A stretch of 64,000 nt of DNA, taken from positions 18,623,219 through 18,687,218 of the forward strand of contig OU342823.1 in assembly GCA_910591455.2 (NCBI GenBank), given 5' to 3'. The stretch comes from Pholis gunnellus. Lineage: Eukaryota > Chordata > Actinopteri > Perciformes > Pholidae. Every line of letters starts with the position of its first letter. Position 1 is the first letter of the stretch. The notes under the pieces were generated by a model that saw only the letters and a list, made by a program, of their open reading frames with translations, ran no database searches and was not told the origin of the DNA. The translations under genes were made by a program, and so were the position numbers. This document shows positions 12,637 through 26,235 of the stretch, in pieces.

Positions 12637-15600
12637 CTCGCTTTGACAGATCGTTTTCATAACCACTTTTCTGAGGTCACAGCCTTGTCTGCAGTAGTCA
12701 CGCAACCCCTCGCCTGCTCAGTCAGCTTTACATGCGCGCACACACACACACACAGTAAATGTACACGTATGCACACGCACGCACACACACACTACTACAG
12801 TAATACTACACTACACAAAAGCCCATCTTAAAGAGACAGCGTGCAAATCTCTCCCGGCAGCCACAACATGTTAGAGACTCCGCTTTTAAAGGGTCAGCAT
12901 GTCTATTTTTGGCTCTCTGCGCTCAAAGCATTCCTCCGCTGCTGGTAACACACATGCAACCTGTGGCTGTGGAGTGGTAATGCAACACAGGCTAAAGCTG
13001 ATTTTCAGATTAAACATCTGACTTTTTGGGAAAAAGCAGGGAATTAATTGCGTCGGTGATCCTCCTGTTGTTCTTGCACCATTCTGCACTAATGATGCCA
13101 GTTGCTAGTGCAGGTGAGAGTCAACTCCTCAGTGATAATTCATCCTTGACGGGTCTCTCTGTGTGGAAGACTTCCTTCTCTGTGTGTTGGAACCTTACAT
13201 TGTCCTGTCCTGACCGGGTCTATCCATCCGTCTGTCTCCTCCTCTCCGTCCTCTTTGTTTCTGTCTCGCTGCCTCTCCCTCCCAACACCTTTCTATCCTC
13301 TCATCACCTCTCCACCACCAGGGTAGCCCGCGGAGGAATATACAGTAACTGGGGATGACAGCGAACCAAAGACGGCGGGGCAGGGATGAAAGTGAGCGCC
13401 AGTGATTGGAACGGGTTTAGTGAAGACGGTGAAACAAAGGGATCATTCACGTGGCCGGCCCTCTAAAATACTTGCAGATTCCTACAAAGGTCTGGTTTGT
13501 TGGACGAAGGATGTGTCTTGAGACCGGATACTAATATTAACTAACAGGGATGTTGAAAAGATGCGCACAAAAACAACATTGCATCCTTTTTCCAATCCAT
13601 ATCCAATGGTTTGAGGACACGCTTTTGTGATTTAATCAAATAGAGGCGTCTCCTCAAACATTCATCAAGATGGCACCTGTCTTTCCATTGCTCAGTTTTT
13701 GTTTTTCTCCGGCTCAGCCAAACTTGCAAAATGGTCAAGTACGTCATGTTGTATTTGTACATTCAGTATCTCTTACTACCGAGGGCTTCTTGACATCCTC
13801 CTTACTTGAACATATGTTGGGGTGATTAGGAAGACACAAATGGACAGCGGCAGACTTTTAATCTATTATTCTGCTGCCAGGCCCCCTCAGTTACTGTTGC
13901 TAAGCCTGTTAAGCTTTCTGTTCCTGCACGACGCATGTAGTTTACGACGGCGGTCTTAGCTTTGTCTTAAAGGCTCAGTGTTCACTTGAAGCACACAAGC
14001 GTATATGCCCAAAATGTGCTGTAAATATGTGCGAGTACACACAAACCTAGCTAGGTCTCAAATATTATTACCTGCACTCTATGCTGCATAACCAAAGTGG
14101 ACATTTTGACACTTAGGCTACACAGAGTGGACAATAATTCTTTACAAGCTGAAATGAGATTTTCCAGCTCATCAAATCTCAGTTTGTGTTTTTTTGTCAT
14201 GACATCACCAGCAGGGGAGGGGAGGCCGGCGAAACAGCCTCAATATGGCCTGGAAATTGACTGAGAATTTGGCCCGGGAGAGGTTGCATGAGAAGGAGAA
14301 GGACTTGAAGTAGCAGGGAGGAGAGGCCTGCCAAGAGTAAAGGCTCAGGCCTGAAGGCTTTTGGCAGGTGTTTTGACTCTGCTATCCATCCAGCTGCTGA
14401 CTTGAAACATGGGAATCTATTAGCCGTACAGACAGGTTGTAATCTCTGCAATCTTCTGTCCTAAGAATCCTGCAAATGTACAAAAAAACACTTGTCTGAC
14501 TAGTAGATGAAGAGATACGCAATCATCCAACAAAATGACTTTTGTTTCTGGAAAATCTGAATCAGAGTTAATTGTCCACCACAGCAGCCTCAGCCTCATC
14601 AACGATCATATGGCTCTGCCAATTAGGTCAAGGTCTGAGAGTTTTCTACATGAATTGGCCCATCTGACGTTTTAACAAAGATGCTGGTCCAAGGATGGAT
14701 GGATGGAGAATTGGTATTGTGATGGCCCAATGAATTATGCAATAGGGTTTCTCTCCTTTTATTTTACGCCTCCCTTCTGCCTTTTTGCAACCCCCATCCA
14801 CCTCTCTCGAACACGGCCCCGTGTTAAAATCATTCATGGCGTCAGCTCTCGCGACACGTTGACCTCATTGCCAAAGCTTTCCGATTTAGTAGCCGCGACG
14901 CTCATTTACAAAGACGGTCGGGTCTAAATCGCGGTCGTGGTAAAGGGACAGGTGAGAAGCAACAAAAGTAAAGAATCGGCGCGGCCTTAGTCATAAAGGC
15001 GAAAACATTGAAAAGTGCGGGAGGCGTGCCAAAGCCGCACCAGCAGGCAGACAGGTTGAGGTTGTGCAGGCCTCCAGGCAAAGGAGTGGTGGCACCACAA
15101 GAGAGGAAGGATTAAATGGAAGATTAACAAGCTCTGAGATCACGAAGCAGACAAAACAGACAGCTGCCTTGACGTAGGAATAAAATGACAAAGAAAGGGA
15201 TACGTCAAGAAAATCATGTATGATAAAAAAGGAGCGCCAATGATTTAAGGGGAATTAAATAAATATGTCTATATACTACTGCTGTATATTCAATATCAGC
15301 AGCGTGAACTCACAGAGGGAGGCCGCCCTGTTGAGTTTGTGACTTACACGGTTTTTCTGTAGTTCTTTGGACTTGTTTCCCATAAGAAGCCACAGATAAC
15401 TCCTTTGTTTAAGCCAACGCGAAAGACAAAGGATTTAAAAATATGAGCAGATGGAGGATGATCTGTTCGCTTTTAAAGAGATCCAACGGCACATCTGATC
15501 GAGCAAGAACACCATTGACAGGCACAGGACAAATCCGCATTCGCTGCTCCTGTGTGTGTGTGTGCATGAGGGGATATTTATAAAACTATCACTACATTAT

Positions 15601-17440
15601 CATGCCCGAGACATGTGGGCGGGTGCGGCATCTTCATCCTTAACTCGTTTAGGACATATTGAGGTCATTTTCCCCGGGTTTACACAACATTGCGTGAGAA
15701 GGGAAGGGTATCCGGTGGATCCAATTGCCCTCTGTGAGGGAGGCAGCGCCTCTATGAATGTGGCCTTTGAGTGGCGAGAGGCCAGTAGACATGCAGACAG
15801 CCTGTACTTACTGTAACTGGGAAATAGGCCTGATGCGACTTCAAACAGCCACAATGATGTTATTATGGTCTACCCCCCCCCCCCCTGCTCCTTCCCAAGC
15901 CTGTCTCTCTCTACTTTCTGAGAACTTGTTGCTCATGAGTCACAAGGAAGGAGTCTCCAGCGATCTGTTGTTTACCCTCACATTAACCATGGTAGGACAA
16001 ATCACTGTTTTTTTTTGTTATCATCCCCTCTAATAGAGACTGAAGTTGATTTATCCAAAAAGCTATCATTATCTCCATTTACCCCGGAGAAACTGAAGTG
16101 GACAAAAGTGCTTTCACACTTCTAACTTTAATTTGTTGAGCAAAAGAATGACAGGAACATTAGACGACATGCAGTAACCGGGAGGGTTTACTGAAGAGGA
16201 AAAACAAGGAAATGATCCTTGTTATGGAGGTCAAAGAGGATCATTCTGAAGGGGTATCGTGACTCTTCCAATATAGTGATAACCAATGCACTAATATAAC
16301 TTTTGAGGTGCTAACGCTGCACTGACTTTGCTCCTAACTTTGGGCAAACAAGGATTACACACTCCTTCGTTGTGTAAACTGGGTTATCCGTATCTTTAAG
16401 CCGAGATTTGCTGTTTTTCCCCCCAGAAAAAATCAAATAAGGCCTCCCAGCAAACATTTGACAGGCGGGTAATAGGCATGAGGTAGAAAAGTTCAACATC
16501 ATCCCAAGCAAACCAACAATATGATGGCATACAGAGGTAAAGTAAAAAACACAAGTGAAAACAGCTTTTTTTGACAGACAGATATGGAAGTCCCGGTTTC
16601 ACAAAATGACGCCGGTGGCAGCTATACGGACGACGAGCGGATGTGACTCAGTTTTGACTTTGGTGCTATATTTACACATTCTTTCAACGTCGGTGGAGGC
16701 TGTCATATCAACATCTCCTCGGCGTCACAATGTTTGCTGGGCCCGGCTAACTTTTGATGGTGAGAAACTGGGTTAGACTTCAGACTGACGATTCTATCAC
16801 ATTTAATTCGTCAAGTCATCCCGTAAAAAAAACACAAACTTTGTTCTGAGAGTTGTAGTTTTTTGTAAAGCAAATGGAGGTTGTGGTACTTTGTTCTGCT
16901 CCAAATTAACACTATCACACTATATTGATGCTAAAGGTAGTTTTCAAAATATATACCATATACATCTATTTTTTTTAAAACAGGTGAAAGTGCATTTAAA
17001 ATAAAAACAATATAATCTCTTTCTGCTGATTTTTTGTTTGTTTTCAGTAAAGAAAGATGTATAAGAATCAATAATACACTGAATGCCTTTGAGGTAAGTT
17101 TAAAGGGCTAAAGATGTGAAAGCTTTATATTTCAGGCTGTATAGTCAATATATCAACATGCCAAGACTCAGTTCCCTCTTTAATCTCCCTGCTCTCGAGC
17201 TAATTGTTATCCCGCGGTGTGAAAAGCTCTTGCATGTGTTAATCTGGAGACAGCGCCAGGGAAAGCACTGAGATCCATTACAGGGCAAGAAATACTGCGT
17301 AGGAAATAAAAAATGATTGAAAAATGATGGGAGTGGTTTCTGAAAAATAAACATGGGTGGAAGCCACTTCCATCTCTTCATTTGACACATGACACTGTAC
17401 AAAAACACGGATTAGACTGCCAATGCTCTGACTGGATAAA

Positions 17441-17581
17441 TGTGTGTGTGTGTGTGTGTGTGTGTTTGCATGTGCGATGCATATTTCAAACATTTGCAAT
17501 TTGATGATGAAAACAAACCCTGGCACATTAGCATGGAGAATTTCCCAGCTCCGCACGCAAACTTAGAGATGGGGAGGGCCC

Positions 17582-17619
<38 letters not shown>
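17441..17619. repeat. Two GT microsatellites
   Basis: GT arrays at 17441-17465 and 17586-17619, in the same orientation and about 120 bases apart. Confidence 0.9.
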
Positions 17620-17621
<2 letters not shown>

Positions 17622-18109
17622 TGCTGTGGGTGAAGCCGGCAGCTGTTTAAATTCAGTCTACACTCTCTACACAGCGCACCATTCCAATTTAAACACGATC
17701 CTCAGGCCCTGGAACAGAGTCGGACACTTTTCTCCACCACCTCTTTCTGTCTTTCTCCCTCCTTCTCGTTCTTCCTTCTTTTGTTGCGAATATCCACGAT
17801 CAGAATTCAACAACCACCGCGATATCTATACAACCCCGGCCCGTCGTGCACTCAGACCTCACTTATCTCGCTGCATTAGCCATTAGCTCCTGCACCTTAT
17901 ATGATGATCCTACTTGATCCCTTTGCTCTCTGTCATGTACCATCTTTGAGGGGTCATGTCATCGTTGCCCGATGAATAAGTCATTAGACCAGCGCTGCGC
18001 TCGTCCCTGAAAGGTCCAGAGGCTTGGTGCACCGTGGCTCCATTTCGAATGAGGTCACAGAAACAAAGGAACCGACAACAGCTCTGCCATAATCTTCGCC
18101 GATAGAATA

Positions 18110-18745
18110 AAATTGAATCATTGTTGAAAATAAAAATGTCCCGTTACGAGAAAAGGTACCATTTTATGTTCTCGCCGGGGATATTCTGCAATTGAAACGT
18201 TACATTTGAAATACTGAAGTCAAAATGCAAATACTGAAAGAAGTTGAACTGTAAATTTAAGTGTAAGCGCTGAGTGAAGTCGAAGATTCGCTGAAAGGAG
18301 TTTAAAAAAAGCCGGCCGAGGTGTAGGGGATGAATTGAGCTGCAGGCGTCCGTCAAAGTGAACGCCTAAAGAGAGATTAGTGCCAGCTCCAGTCTGTAAA
18401 TTGAAAGATGATGTCAGTCGAAAATGTTGTCTGAAGTGAAAGCACAAGAAAGCAGTTGAAATGTTAAGAGCTGGATGTGTCACTTAAAGTGAAAGCCTAC
18501 AGAGAGATGGAGCCAGCTAAAGCGTGTAAATTGAAAGATGATGCCAGTTGAAGCGTAAGCCCCCCACTAAGTCCTGAATGTAGTTGCAGTAAATCTGCAA
18601 ACAATCCAAGAGCGTGCACGGGTTAATAGTGGCAGTCCAAGTGTGAAAGGAGTTAACGTGTCAGTATGGAAGAGAAAGAGAGAGAATGCATTCAAAGTGT
18701 CAGTGGACATGTAGAGATAAAGAGATAAAGAGATAAAACAGTAGA
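18110..18745. repeat. Degenerate long-unit tandem repeat ending in AGAGATAA units
   Basis: Two clear copies about 131 bases apart (18357-18422 and 18488-18553) share GTGAA-GCCTA-AGAGAGAT, GCCAGCT, TGTAAATTGAAAGATGATG and CAGT-GAA blocks. Shorter echoes of GAAGT-GAAA run on both sides. The block ends in a small AGAGATAA tandem near 18713-18736. Open frames across it are not coding. Confidence 0.8.
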
Positions 18746-18828
18746 AATTAAACACTAATTACAGATTACCAACTGCTTCTCACCAAAAATATTCAAAACA
18801 CAAACTAGTGCAACTCTGACAGCCTTTA

Positions 18829-18831
<3 letters not shown>

Positions 18832-18859
<28 letters not shown>

Positions 18860-18905
18860 CAATTAGGGCTGCAGCAGGAACGACTTTTATTTCATTTGAT
18901 CAGAT
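18832..18905. repeat. GT microsatellite plus remnant of an 'AGGGCTGCA' repeat
   Basis: A GT array at 18832-18859 is followed by AATTAGGGCTGCAGCAGGAACGA, which resembles the end of a common fish non-autonomous element (AGGGCTGCAACTAACGATTA-like). Only the terminal portion is recognisable. Confidence 0.55.
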
Positions 18906-19344
18906 TAGATAACCTTTGAGCGACGGACGGTGGCTGTGAACTACCACAATGCATTTATTGCTTTAGCTATGAGCTACTATATTGCATTCATAGCTGCTGC
19001 TACATTAGCTTTAAATAAAAAGGAACGTGACAGTAGGTTAGTATGATGCTTCATTATGGAACAGTTACATTTCCTATTTCCAAGGCGTGTCATTTCAACA
19101 CTGGTGCCTTGAATCCAAAGAATGTCATGAACGGAAAAAACGACCTGCAACACAACGTTTAAAAATAGCATTCTTCTCCTCTATTATTCACTCACTACTT
19201 CTTCTACTTTTTTTTTTTCCCTTTTTTGTCAGTTGAAATTACAGTTTAAGGAACCTCAGAGAGCCTCAGAGAGCTTTCACCATAAACTCCCCCAGTGGGC
19301 CCTTAGTGTCGGTGATGTCAGTGAAACCTCCAGTGCAACATTCA

Positions 19345-19345
<1 letters not shown>

Positions 19346-19390
<45 letters not shown>
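19346..19390. repeat. CA microsatellite
   Basis: A 45-base CA array without interruption. Confidence 0.95.
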
Positions 19391-19394
<4 letters not shown>

Positions 19395-19883
19395 CAACAG
19401 GAAAACCTAGCTGGTTTTTCAGTAGAATTAACAATTTATAACACACATTTATAAATAAAGGAAACACTTCTAAAATGAGAGTCTTGAGTCAATAGCATTT
19501 TGTTTGTAGTGTGTGTGTGTGTGTGTAAGTGTGTATATACACATATGTGATTATGCTAAATCATCACTTCCCACTGGAGTTTTTCCTCATTGGCTTTAAG
19601 TGAGGTTGATAAACGATCGGATACAAGATGAAATCCCTTGCCCCGCCCGTCTTTTTTTTTTTTTTTTTTTTTGCAGTGCACACATGCACAAACACGCACA
19701 AACGCACACATCTCAAATAAATCCCAGTGAGCTTTCGGGGCCTCTTCGCGGCTCTGTTTACTGTTGAACACTTAAGATATACCCTTCTTTCTCCTAGCTA
19801 ACAAATAACGCCTGGGGGGGCTGGAGGGCTGAGCCAAGCACAAGTCACGCAACTGCCTCGCTCTGTCTCTCTCTCTCAGTCAT

Positions 19884-19889
19884 CCCCCC

Positions 19890-19937
<48 letters not shown>
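19884..19937. repeat. Compound C23 homopolymer and CA array
   Basis: Twenty-three consecutive C (19884-19906) run straight into a CA array (19907-19937). On the minus strand this is a G23 run next to a GT array, so it joins a quadruplex-prone and a Z-DNA-prone tract. Confidence 0.95.
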
Positions 19938-19940
<3 letters not shown>

Positions 19941-22576
19941 TCTGGCCATCCTGACTCAATGGATACCTGGCTGCCTGGGTGAGACATTTGCCCCTGCAGA
20001 GCTGTCCCTCTTTAACAATGTGCCTGGACGCTGTCAAGTCAGAGACCATCCCGCTGCCGCTAACTGATGTTTTGACTTCACCTTGTCTTCCATTGAGGCG
20101 CCCAAGTAAAAGTGTATGTGTGTGTGTGTGCATGTGTGATGAGATTGTCTTCCTTCACCCGCTGTTCCTCCAGCTGTACCCTCTGCTTGCGTCTCTCTCC
20201 ACCCTAAAAATATTTTGTCAGACTCACTCATTCGATCATAATTCAGCAGAGAGCGGGAGTTCACGCAGAGTTCAGACTGCTGTGGGTGCACAGCCAACAA
20301 AAAAACAAAAAACACACAACCCCTTTAAACATCGTCTTGCATCACATTCTTTATCTTCAAATAGCCCTTACTATGGCCATTTCTCACTGAAATACATGTT
20401 TTGCAATGTACAGGATGCACAGCAATATGTCTTGGTTCAGTGTCAGTTACGTTTTGTGTGGTGGGCTTACAACACACTCAGTCTGAGATCGAAAAAAAAA
20501 AGCTATTCCCCCAACCGAAGCTTCTCCAAGTGACCCTAACTTTATATGACATGATCTGAAGGACTATTTTTACTCGGGCGAGTTACGTGCTCCTGTTTTC
20601 CCGTATCAGATACTGATGAAAGCGGACCTCATCTGGCTGACGGTAGTTAGCGTATAGAGCTGTACCGGGTCAGATGCCACCTTTGCTTAGTGATCTTTCC
20701 AACCGCATGGAAACATATCGATTTACATTAGGGAACAACAGCAGGGACCGGGGCCACTGTTGCACACTGAGGCATGCTTCAATTAAGATAAATGGAGGTG
20801 ACAGACAAAACAAACGGGTCTGGTGTACAGTGCGCCCGGGCACAACCTGATGACATGTAGTACTTGTGGAAGTCATGCCACGCGAGTGTTCAGAGAACAA
20901 ACACAGGCCGTGATTCTGCTTATAAAAGGCTTAGGCTTCGGTTTTCCTTTGCATTAATTCCATCACTCAACTTAAGCGCTGGTGTTTACACTGAATGTAT
21001 GCAGGTTTAAACCATCATTTCTTAAGGATTCAACACTTTTCTTTTTTTTTTGCGGCCAAGCTGACAGTGTCACAGTCCGGGATCACGACGCATTCAGGTG
21101 AAGGTTGCAGAACGTAGAGACAAATGTGACCGCAGACCACAAAAGACGTTGACTTGAGTTTGCTGATATAGTTCAAACCTTTCCTGTGATTTCTCCCTTT
21201 TTCGCACCACTTGGCTGCTTTATGGCGTTGTTCCCTGTGAGATGTTGGATCAGCGTCGTGCCAGAGCCGCGGTGTCGCTGAGTTCACTCATCAGCCACTG
21301 TGAATAGACTCTCCATCCGCTCGGTTTAGCCACCAACAGATCGCATTACTGACACCAGTGAGCTTTTTATTCGAGTGGCCGTGTTAAATTGGTTGTGCTG
21401 TAGCTAATAGGCCTTTGGTGTTCACTCGGAGGCAACAGGGGAGTGAATCTATGTCGTGTCATCAATCAGTTCATTGTGGACCGCCTCCCGCAGCATGCGA
21501 ACGGGACAACAGAGGGACACAGACAAGCTTGACCGTAACAAAATCCGATTCTTGGATTCTACTATTGATTTGGTTACTTGTACAATTGTAATCCCAATTA
21601 CGGCCACATGTAGGCCCCTTTTTTAATTTGGTCTTATTAGGCATTCCAGCATTGCTGCAAAATTGATTCAGTTTTTCAAATTCAGTCATCTTACAATAAA
21701 CAGTCACAAAACTTTTTTTCCCCCTAAACTCAGGAAGCGGTTTCTGAGCAGAAAAGTGCTCACATGCCACAACAAGAAAGAAAATGACTGTTCCGAGGCT
21801 TAATGAGTTATCAAATCTCTCAAAGCTCTCAAAATGTGGCTTTGGGTGGGGCCGAATCTGTTAGCCATATTGCATGTTTGCATGGAGATCATCAAAGTCT
21901 ATTTGTTTTGCTGTGTGGGGGATGAATATAAATTGGCAATGTGAAATGAGTTAATCTAAGCCAAAAGGGCTGTAGTTGGGGTTACGCCTGCTCGAGTGGC
22001 GTGCCTACAAAAATAGAACAGATTGACTGAAAACCAACAGCAGAACAAATGTTTGCGATAAGAAATGTGTCTGCCAGTAGCATAGCGGCCGTGGACTAAC
22101 TACAGTTTGCACACCCTATGAACTTGAAATATACTTGCAGCAATGTGAGCTTTCTAATTGAATGCCATGATATAATAAACCATGTAAGACAACAGCTGGG
22201 ACTTGTCAGCTTGTTTGTAGCGCCGCTGCATGCTTAAAATGCTTCCATAATATAATTATCAACTCGAGCTCCGGGGGCTTTTCGGTGTGCGCTTGTTGCT
22301 TCCCTCCTCGTCCCTCTGAGCCTTCCTTGCTCAGGCAGAGCGGGCGCACTAGGCGGTAGCTGTGGCAGTAATTACACAAGACAGCTTCCAACAATAGTGT
22401 TGGGCCAACAAAGGCTTCTGCTCACTCTGCATGAGTCCTGGCTGTCTATTCACACTCACTCAAACTCAAACACACACTCTACCCGTTTGTTCACACACAC
22501 ACACACACACACTTGCACAAAAACACACCTCCCACTGCTGCACGGCCGCCACTAGCTGTTACAGTTCGCGTCTAAC

Positions 22577-22675
22577 GGGGGGGGGGGGGCCCCCCTCGGC
22601 ACTGATTTGAGTAATTCACTTATGGCCTTTTGTGATCCCAGGGGGCTCTGTTGGCCCCCCCAGGACAACAGAGCC
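22577..22675. repeat. GC-rich block with G13-C6 run and a 10-bp inverted repeat
   Basis: G13 (22577-22589) abuts C6. Within 70 bases, GGCTCTGTTG (22644-22653) and CAACAGAGCC (22666-22675) form a perfect stem with a 12-base loop. No gene association was seen. Confidence 0.8.
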
Positions 22676-25600
22676 CAGCTCCACTCAAGCGAGTTCAGTG
22701 TCTGTGGCACGAGAGGCCAGGCAGGGACAAAGCCAGTGTCATGCCTTTGATTCAAGCAACTAATGAGTTAGCTGTGAGGATCCTAAACGCATAAGGCGGC
22801 TTCTCCATTCATGGTTCTCGACACATACGAGGGATTAGCGTGGCTGGCCTGTCGCGCTAGTTAACAGCTATTGTGTGACTGATTACTGCAGAGGGGGCAA
22901 ACATACATGCAAGAGGGTGGGAGAGTGAGCCGACATGCAATTGATGTGCAATTCAGCATGGAACCATTGGGCGGGTAATGACTATTAGCCGCAATAAAGG
23001 AAATAAATAAATATATATACACACACATACATATATACATATATATATATCTATACGGTATAAATATTTTAATTGCAAATGTATTGAAGATGATCTTGAA
23101 ATTATTTTTAGAAGTTGTTCTACTCGTGTGTCTATGATACACTCACGCATTGGGTCTAAATAGCACAGACGCAGAGCTGGGTAAACTGCAGCCAGGACCC
23201 ATGGGTAGAAAACAATTGGGTCCAAATCTAACCCAAGATAATGGATTATTTTGATATGCATAATAATACTACTGTAACGGTTACTTTCCTGAATTAAAAT
23301 GGCTGTTTTGACCCCAGTGTTAGACATAAAAAGCTCAAGTTTTATCTGAAAACAAATTTAACAAATTATTCTCAACCATACTATAGAGCCTATTGTATTT
23401 CAGTTTGGGTAAATAATCCCAATAAAAAACAAATACTATTATATACTCTGGGTCAAAACGACACATTGTCAATGGTTCTACTCATGAACACTGTTCATCC
23501 TGCATAAAGTTAACCCGCTGTTGTTATATTGACCGAATCACAGGTATGAAAATGGCCAACTCATACGGTAAACTGCTGCACAAAAAAATAGTCTGTATCT
23601 AAATTTTATTTGTCATGATTGTAAGTATATTACTTTAACGTATAAACCTATTTCTGTCTTACACTCACAACAAATGAACGGGGTTTTAGCGTGCCAAAAT
23701 AAAGGACGGGAATGATAAGACCCTAAAGCACTGGTATTAGGTCATAACAGTGAGAACACATTAACATTTACACTGGAAACGTATTAAGCGGCCATACATC
23801 TACGTTTGTATATAGAACCCGTAGCACGGAATTACAGACATCGCATGTGGAGGAAAGAGGAAGGAGAAAAGCCTGAGCACTGGCATTTAGCCTGATCACG
23901 CACTCCTCACGAAGCACATGGAGATGAGAGGTGATTCTCTTTCACAGAGGTCAGTGAAACAAACAGAAGAGCAGAACCCCATAGGGAGCGAAAGGAGGAG
24001 GAGAGAGAGAGAGAGAGACACAGGAGTGTTAGTCATGGTCACAGAAAAAAGGAGAGAAAATCGACATTTAATGAATGAAACACAGTAGACAGAAATGGAG
24101 TCACGGGGCGAATCTGTACCCTTAATTTGATGATGATAATCACACGTAAGAGTACATTGTCTCTGCTTCAACAGCATACAAACGGATGATGGTGTTGTAA
24201 TCTATTATCTCCCTGGATGCTCTTAATCAATACACATCACAAGGTTTAGTGATGTGAAGCTACATTAAATGATCTAATGAGCTGTCAAAAGAAAATCGTG
24301 ACAATGTGACCTGCTGGCAGTATTGCTGGTGGAAATAAATATCACGAAAGCTCAAATACCCGCTTTTTGTCCGCTTTAGCATCACCTTTCATTACTCATA
24401 ATGTAAAAGTCTTGTAATGTACCAGCCCCCGGGGTGAACTGGAGATGTCGTGCCACCAACACTAGAACAGCGCTGGCCAGTCTACTTGTGTGTGTCTTCA
24501 GGCTTGTTGTGACATATGGCATTCAACTGATATGATGGGCTGATGGGTTAAAGTCCTCGCATCCTTTGGGCTTTGAAGCGTTGCGTGTCGGAGGACTCAA
24601 ACGCGCAATCGCCCCAACGCAACTAAGGCATCAAGAAACCTGCACGTCAGCGTCGACTCACAGCTCGTCAAGTTGATACCAATTACCCAAGAAGTCCAAC
24701 TGATTCCTGGTGTTTTCTATCTCCTAATCCCTCCATAACAGTGTGATCGGGTCAAACAACAGGGGAGAATGAAAAGGTCAATGGCTTTGACCTTCAGTGA
24801 GTTTGAGTGTTCACTTCAAAAAAGGTATGGACAGATGTAACAAACGGGTTAATGAGCTGTGCACTCAGCGCATGATACTAGTGCTGCAGGTCAACCGAAC
24901 AGGTCGCTTGCAAGTTACATTTTTGGGATTCTCATGAAATGGTCAGTAAACAAGTCTACAGCCATGTTAAAGAAAGAAAAGAAGAAATTGTTCTTCATTT
25001 CAAACTAGTGTTTTGGGCATAAGGGACACTTTGACAATGATGCTAACTCTGCCCAAAAAAGCAATGAACACAAATATTTAAACAGTGGATCTTAGATTTA
25101 CGAGTGATGGACCCGTCCAAGGTGTTTACCAACCGTACGGCCATGCTGGGGTCGGCTGCACGCCGACGTAAAACACTGAGAACATGTACTCTCAGTGGGG
25201 AAAGAGAATTAAACGTATAGTTTCTTAGAGAAGGTGAACAAGCTGCCAATACTACCTTCCTGGCAACATTTAGCAATGCGAACAACTGTGGGTCGCAGTC
25301 TCCGACTCACCGGAAATTTCCAGAGCTGAGCTTTTTGTTTCAAAAAACTCGAAACAACAAGTGAATTGACCACATTTTGACCTTTCTAATGCTGAACCTT
25401 TTCACTTCATTTCTTGTCCACGCGGCTTGCCGATTCGTCTTGGCCTCTGCCCGACAGTCTTGTCTGCCTTTGGGTTGCGGAAGGAAAAAGTGTGGGGTCA
25501 CCGAGAGTTTAGTAAACACGAAGTCCGTCCATAATGTGACCTGATACACATTTCACCCCCCCCTGAGCAAAGACTCCATTCAGAAACAGCTATCACGCTG

Positions 25601-26096
25601 CTGCACTTCCCTTTTTGGGAAAAGCGAATGATGAGCACACGTATTGACTGGATTTGACACAGATTCAACATGAAAAAGATTTAACACACATTTGAAGGGG
25701 GCCAGACGACCATGATATTCTCCTAAAAATTGGTAGATGGATCCAGACTGATTGCTTTGTCTTGTTCCCTCCTTCCTCTATTGCACTGATGGCGGGCTGG
25801 TTACAAAACCGTCTCCTGTCTGCTGGCCGACGTCACAAGTGGCGCATGCCTGCCGTGAGTCTGCGGGCTCTGTGGCCTTTCTCTTCCTCTTTTATTAAAA
25901 GCTCACCCAGCATTTAGAGGCAGACGTACACACGTACCGAAACTGACTGGCACGCGTTTCGAGAGAGAGACTATAGCGACACAAGATACACAGCGCAGAT
26001 CTAAACACTGTTGTATGGATTTTCGCGTAGCAGTGAGGCGATCAGAATGCCAAGTTACCAAACTTTCATGTTTCTCATAAAATTTTATGTGGCCAA

Positions 26097-26101
<5 letters not shown>

Positions 26102-26139
<38 letters not shown>

Positions 26140-26235
26140 CATACCCCGTTTACGCCCAGACTGGTCTGACAGCTATGAGGGAAGGTGGGGCTTTAATCGC
26201 GTGGGCTTCCGGACACACACACACACACACACACA
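26102..26235. repeat. Opposed GT and CA microsatellites
   Basis: A GT array at 26102-26136 and a shorter CA array near 26214-26235 form an inverted pair, like the one at 5263-5526. Confidence 0.9.

Larger units (their letters stand above)
9546..18100. other. Presumed ahrr intron, segment B: no exon recognised
   Basis: The segment contains GA, CA, CT and GT microsatellites, homopolymer C runs near 12096 and 15871, and unique sequence. No PAS-like exon or RNA gene was recognised on either strand. Short open frames here are low-complexity or chance. Confidence 0.5.
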
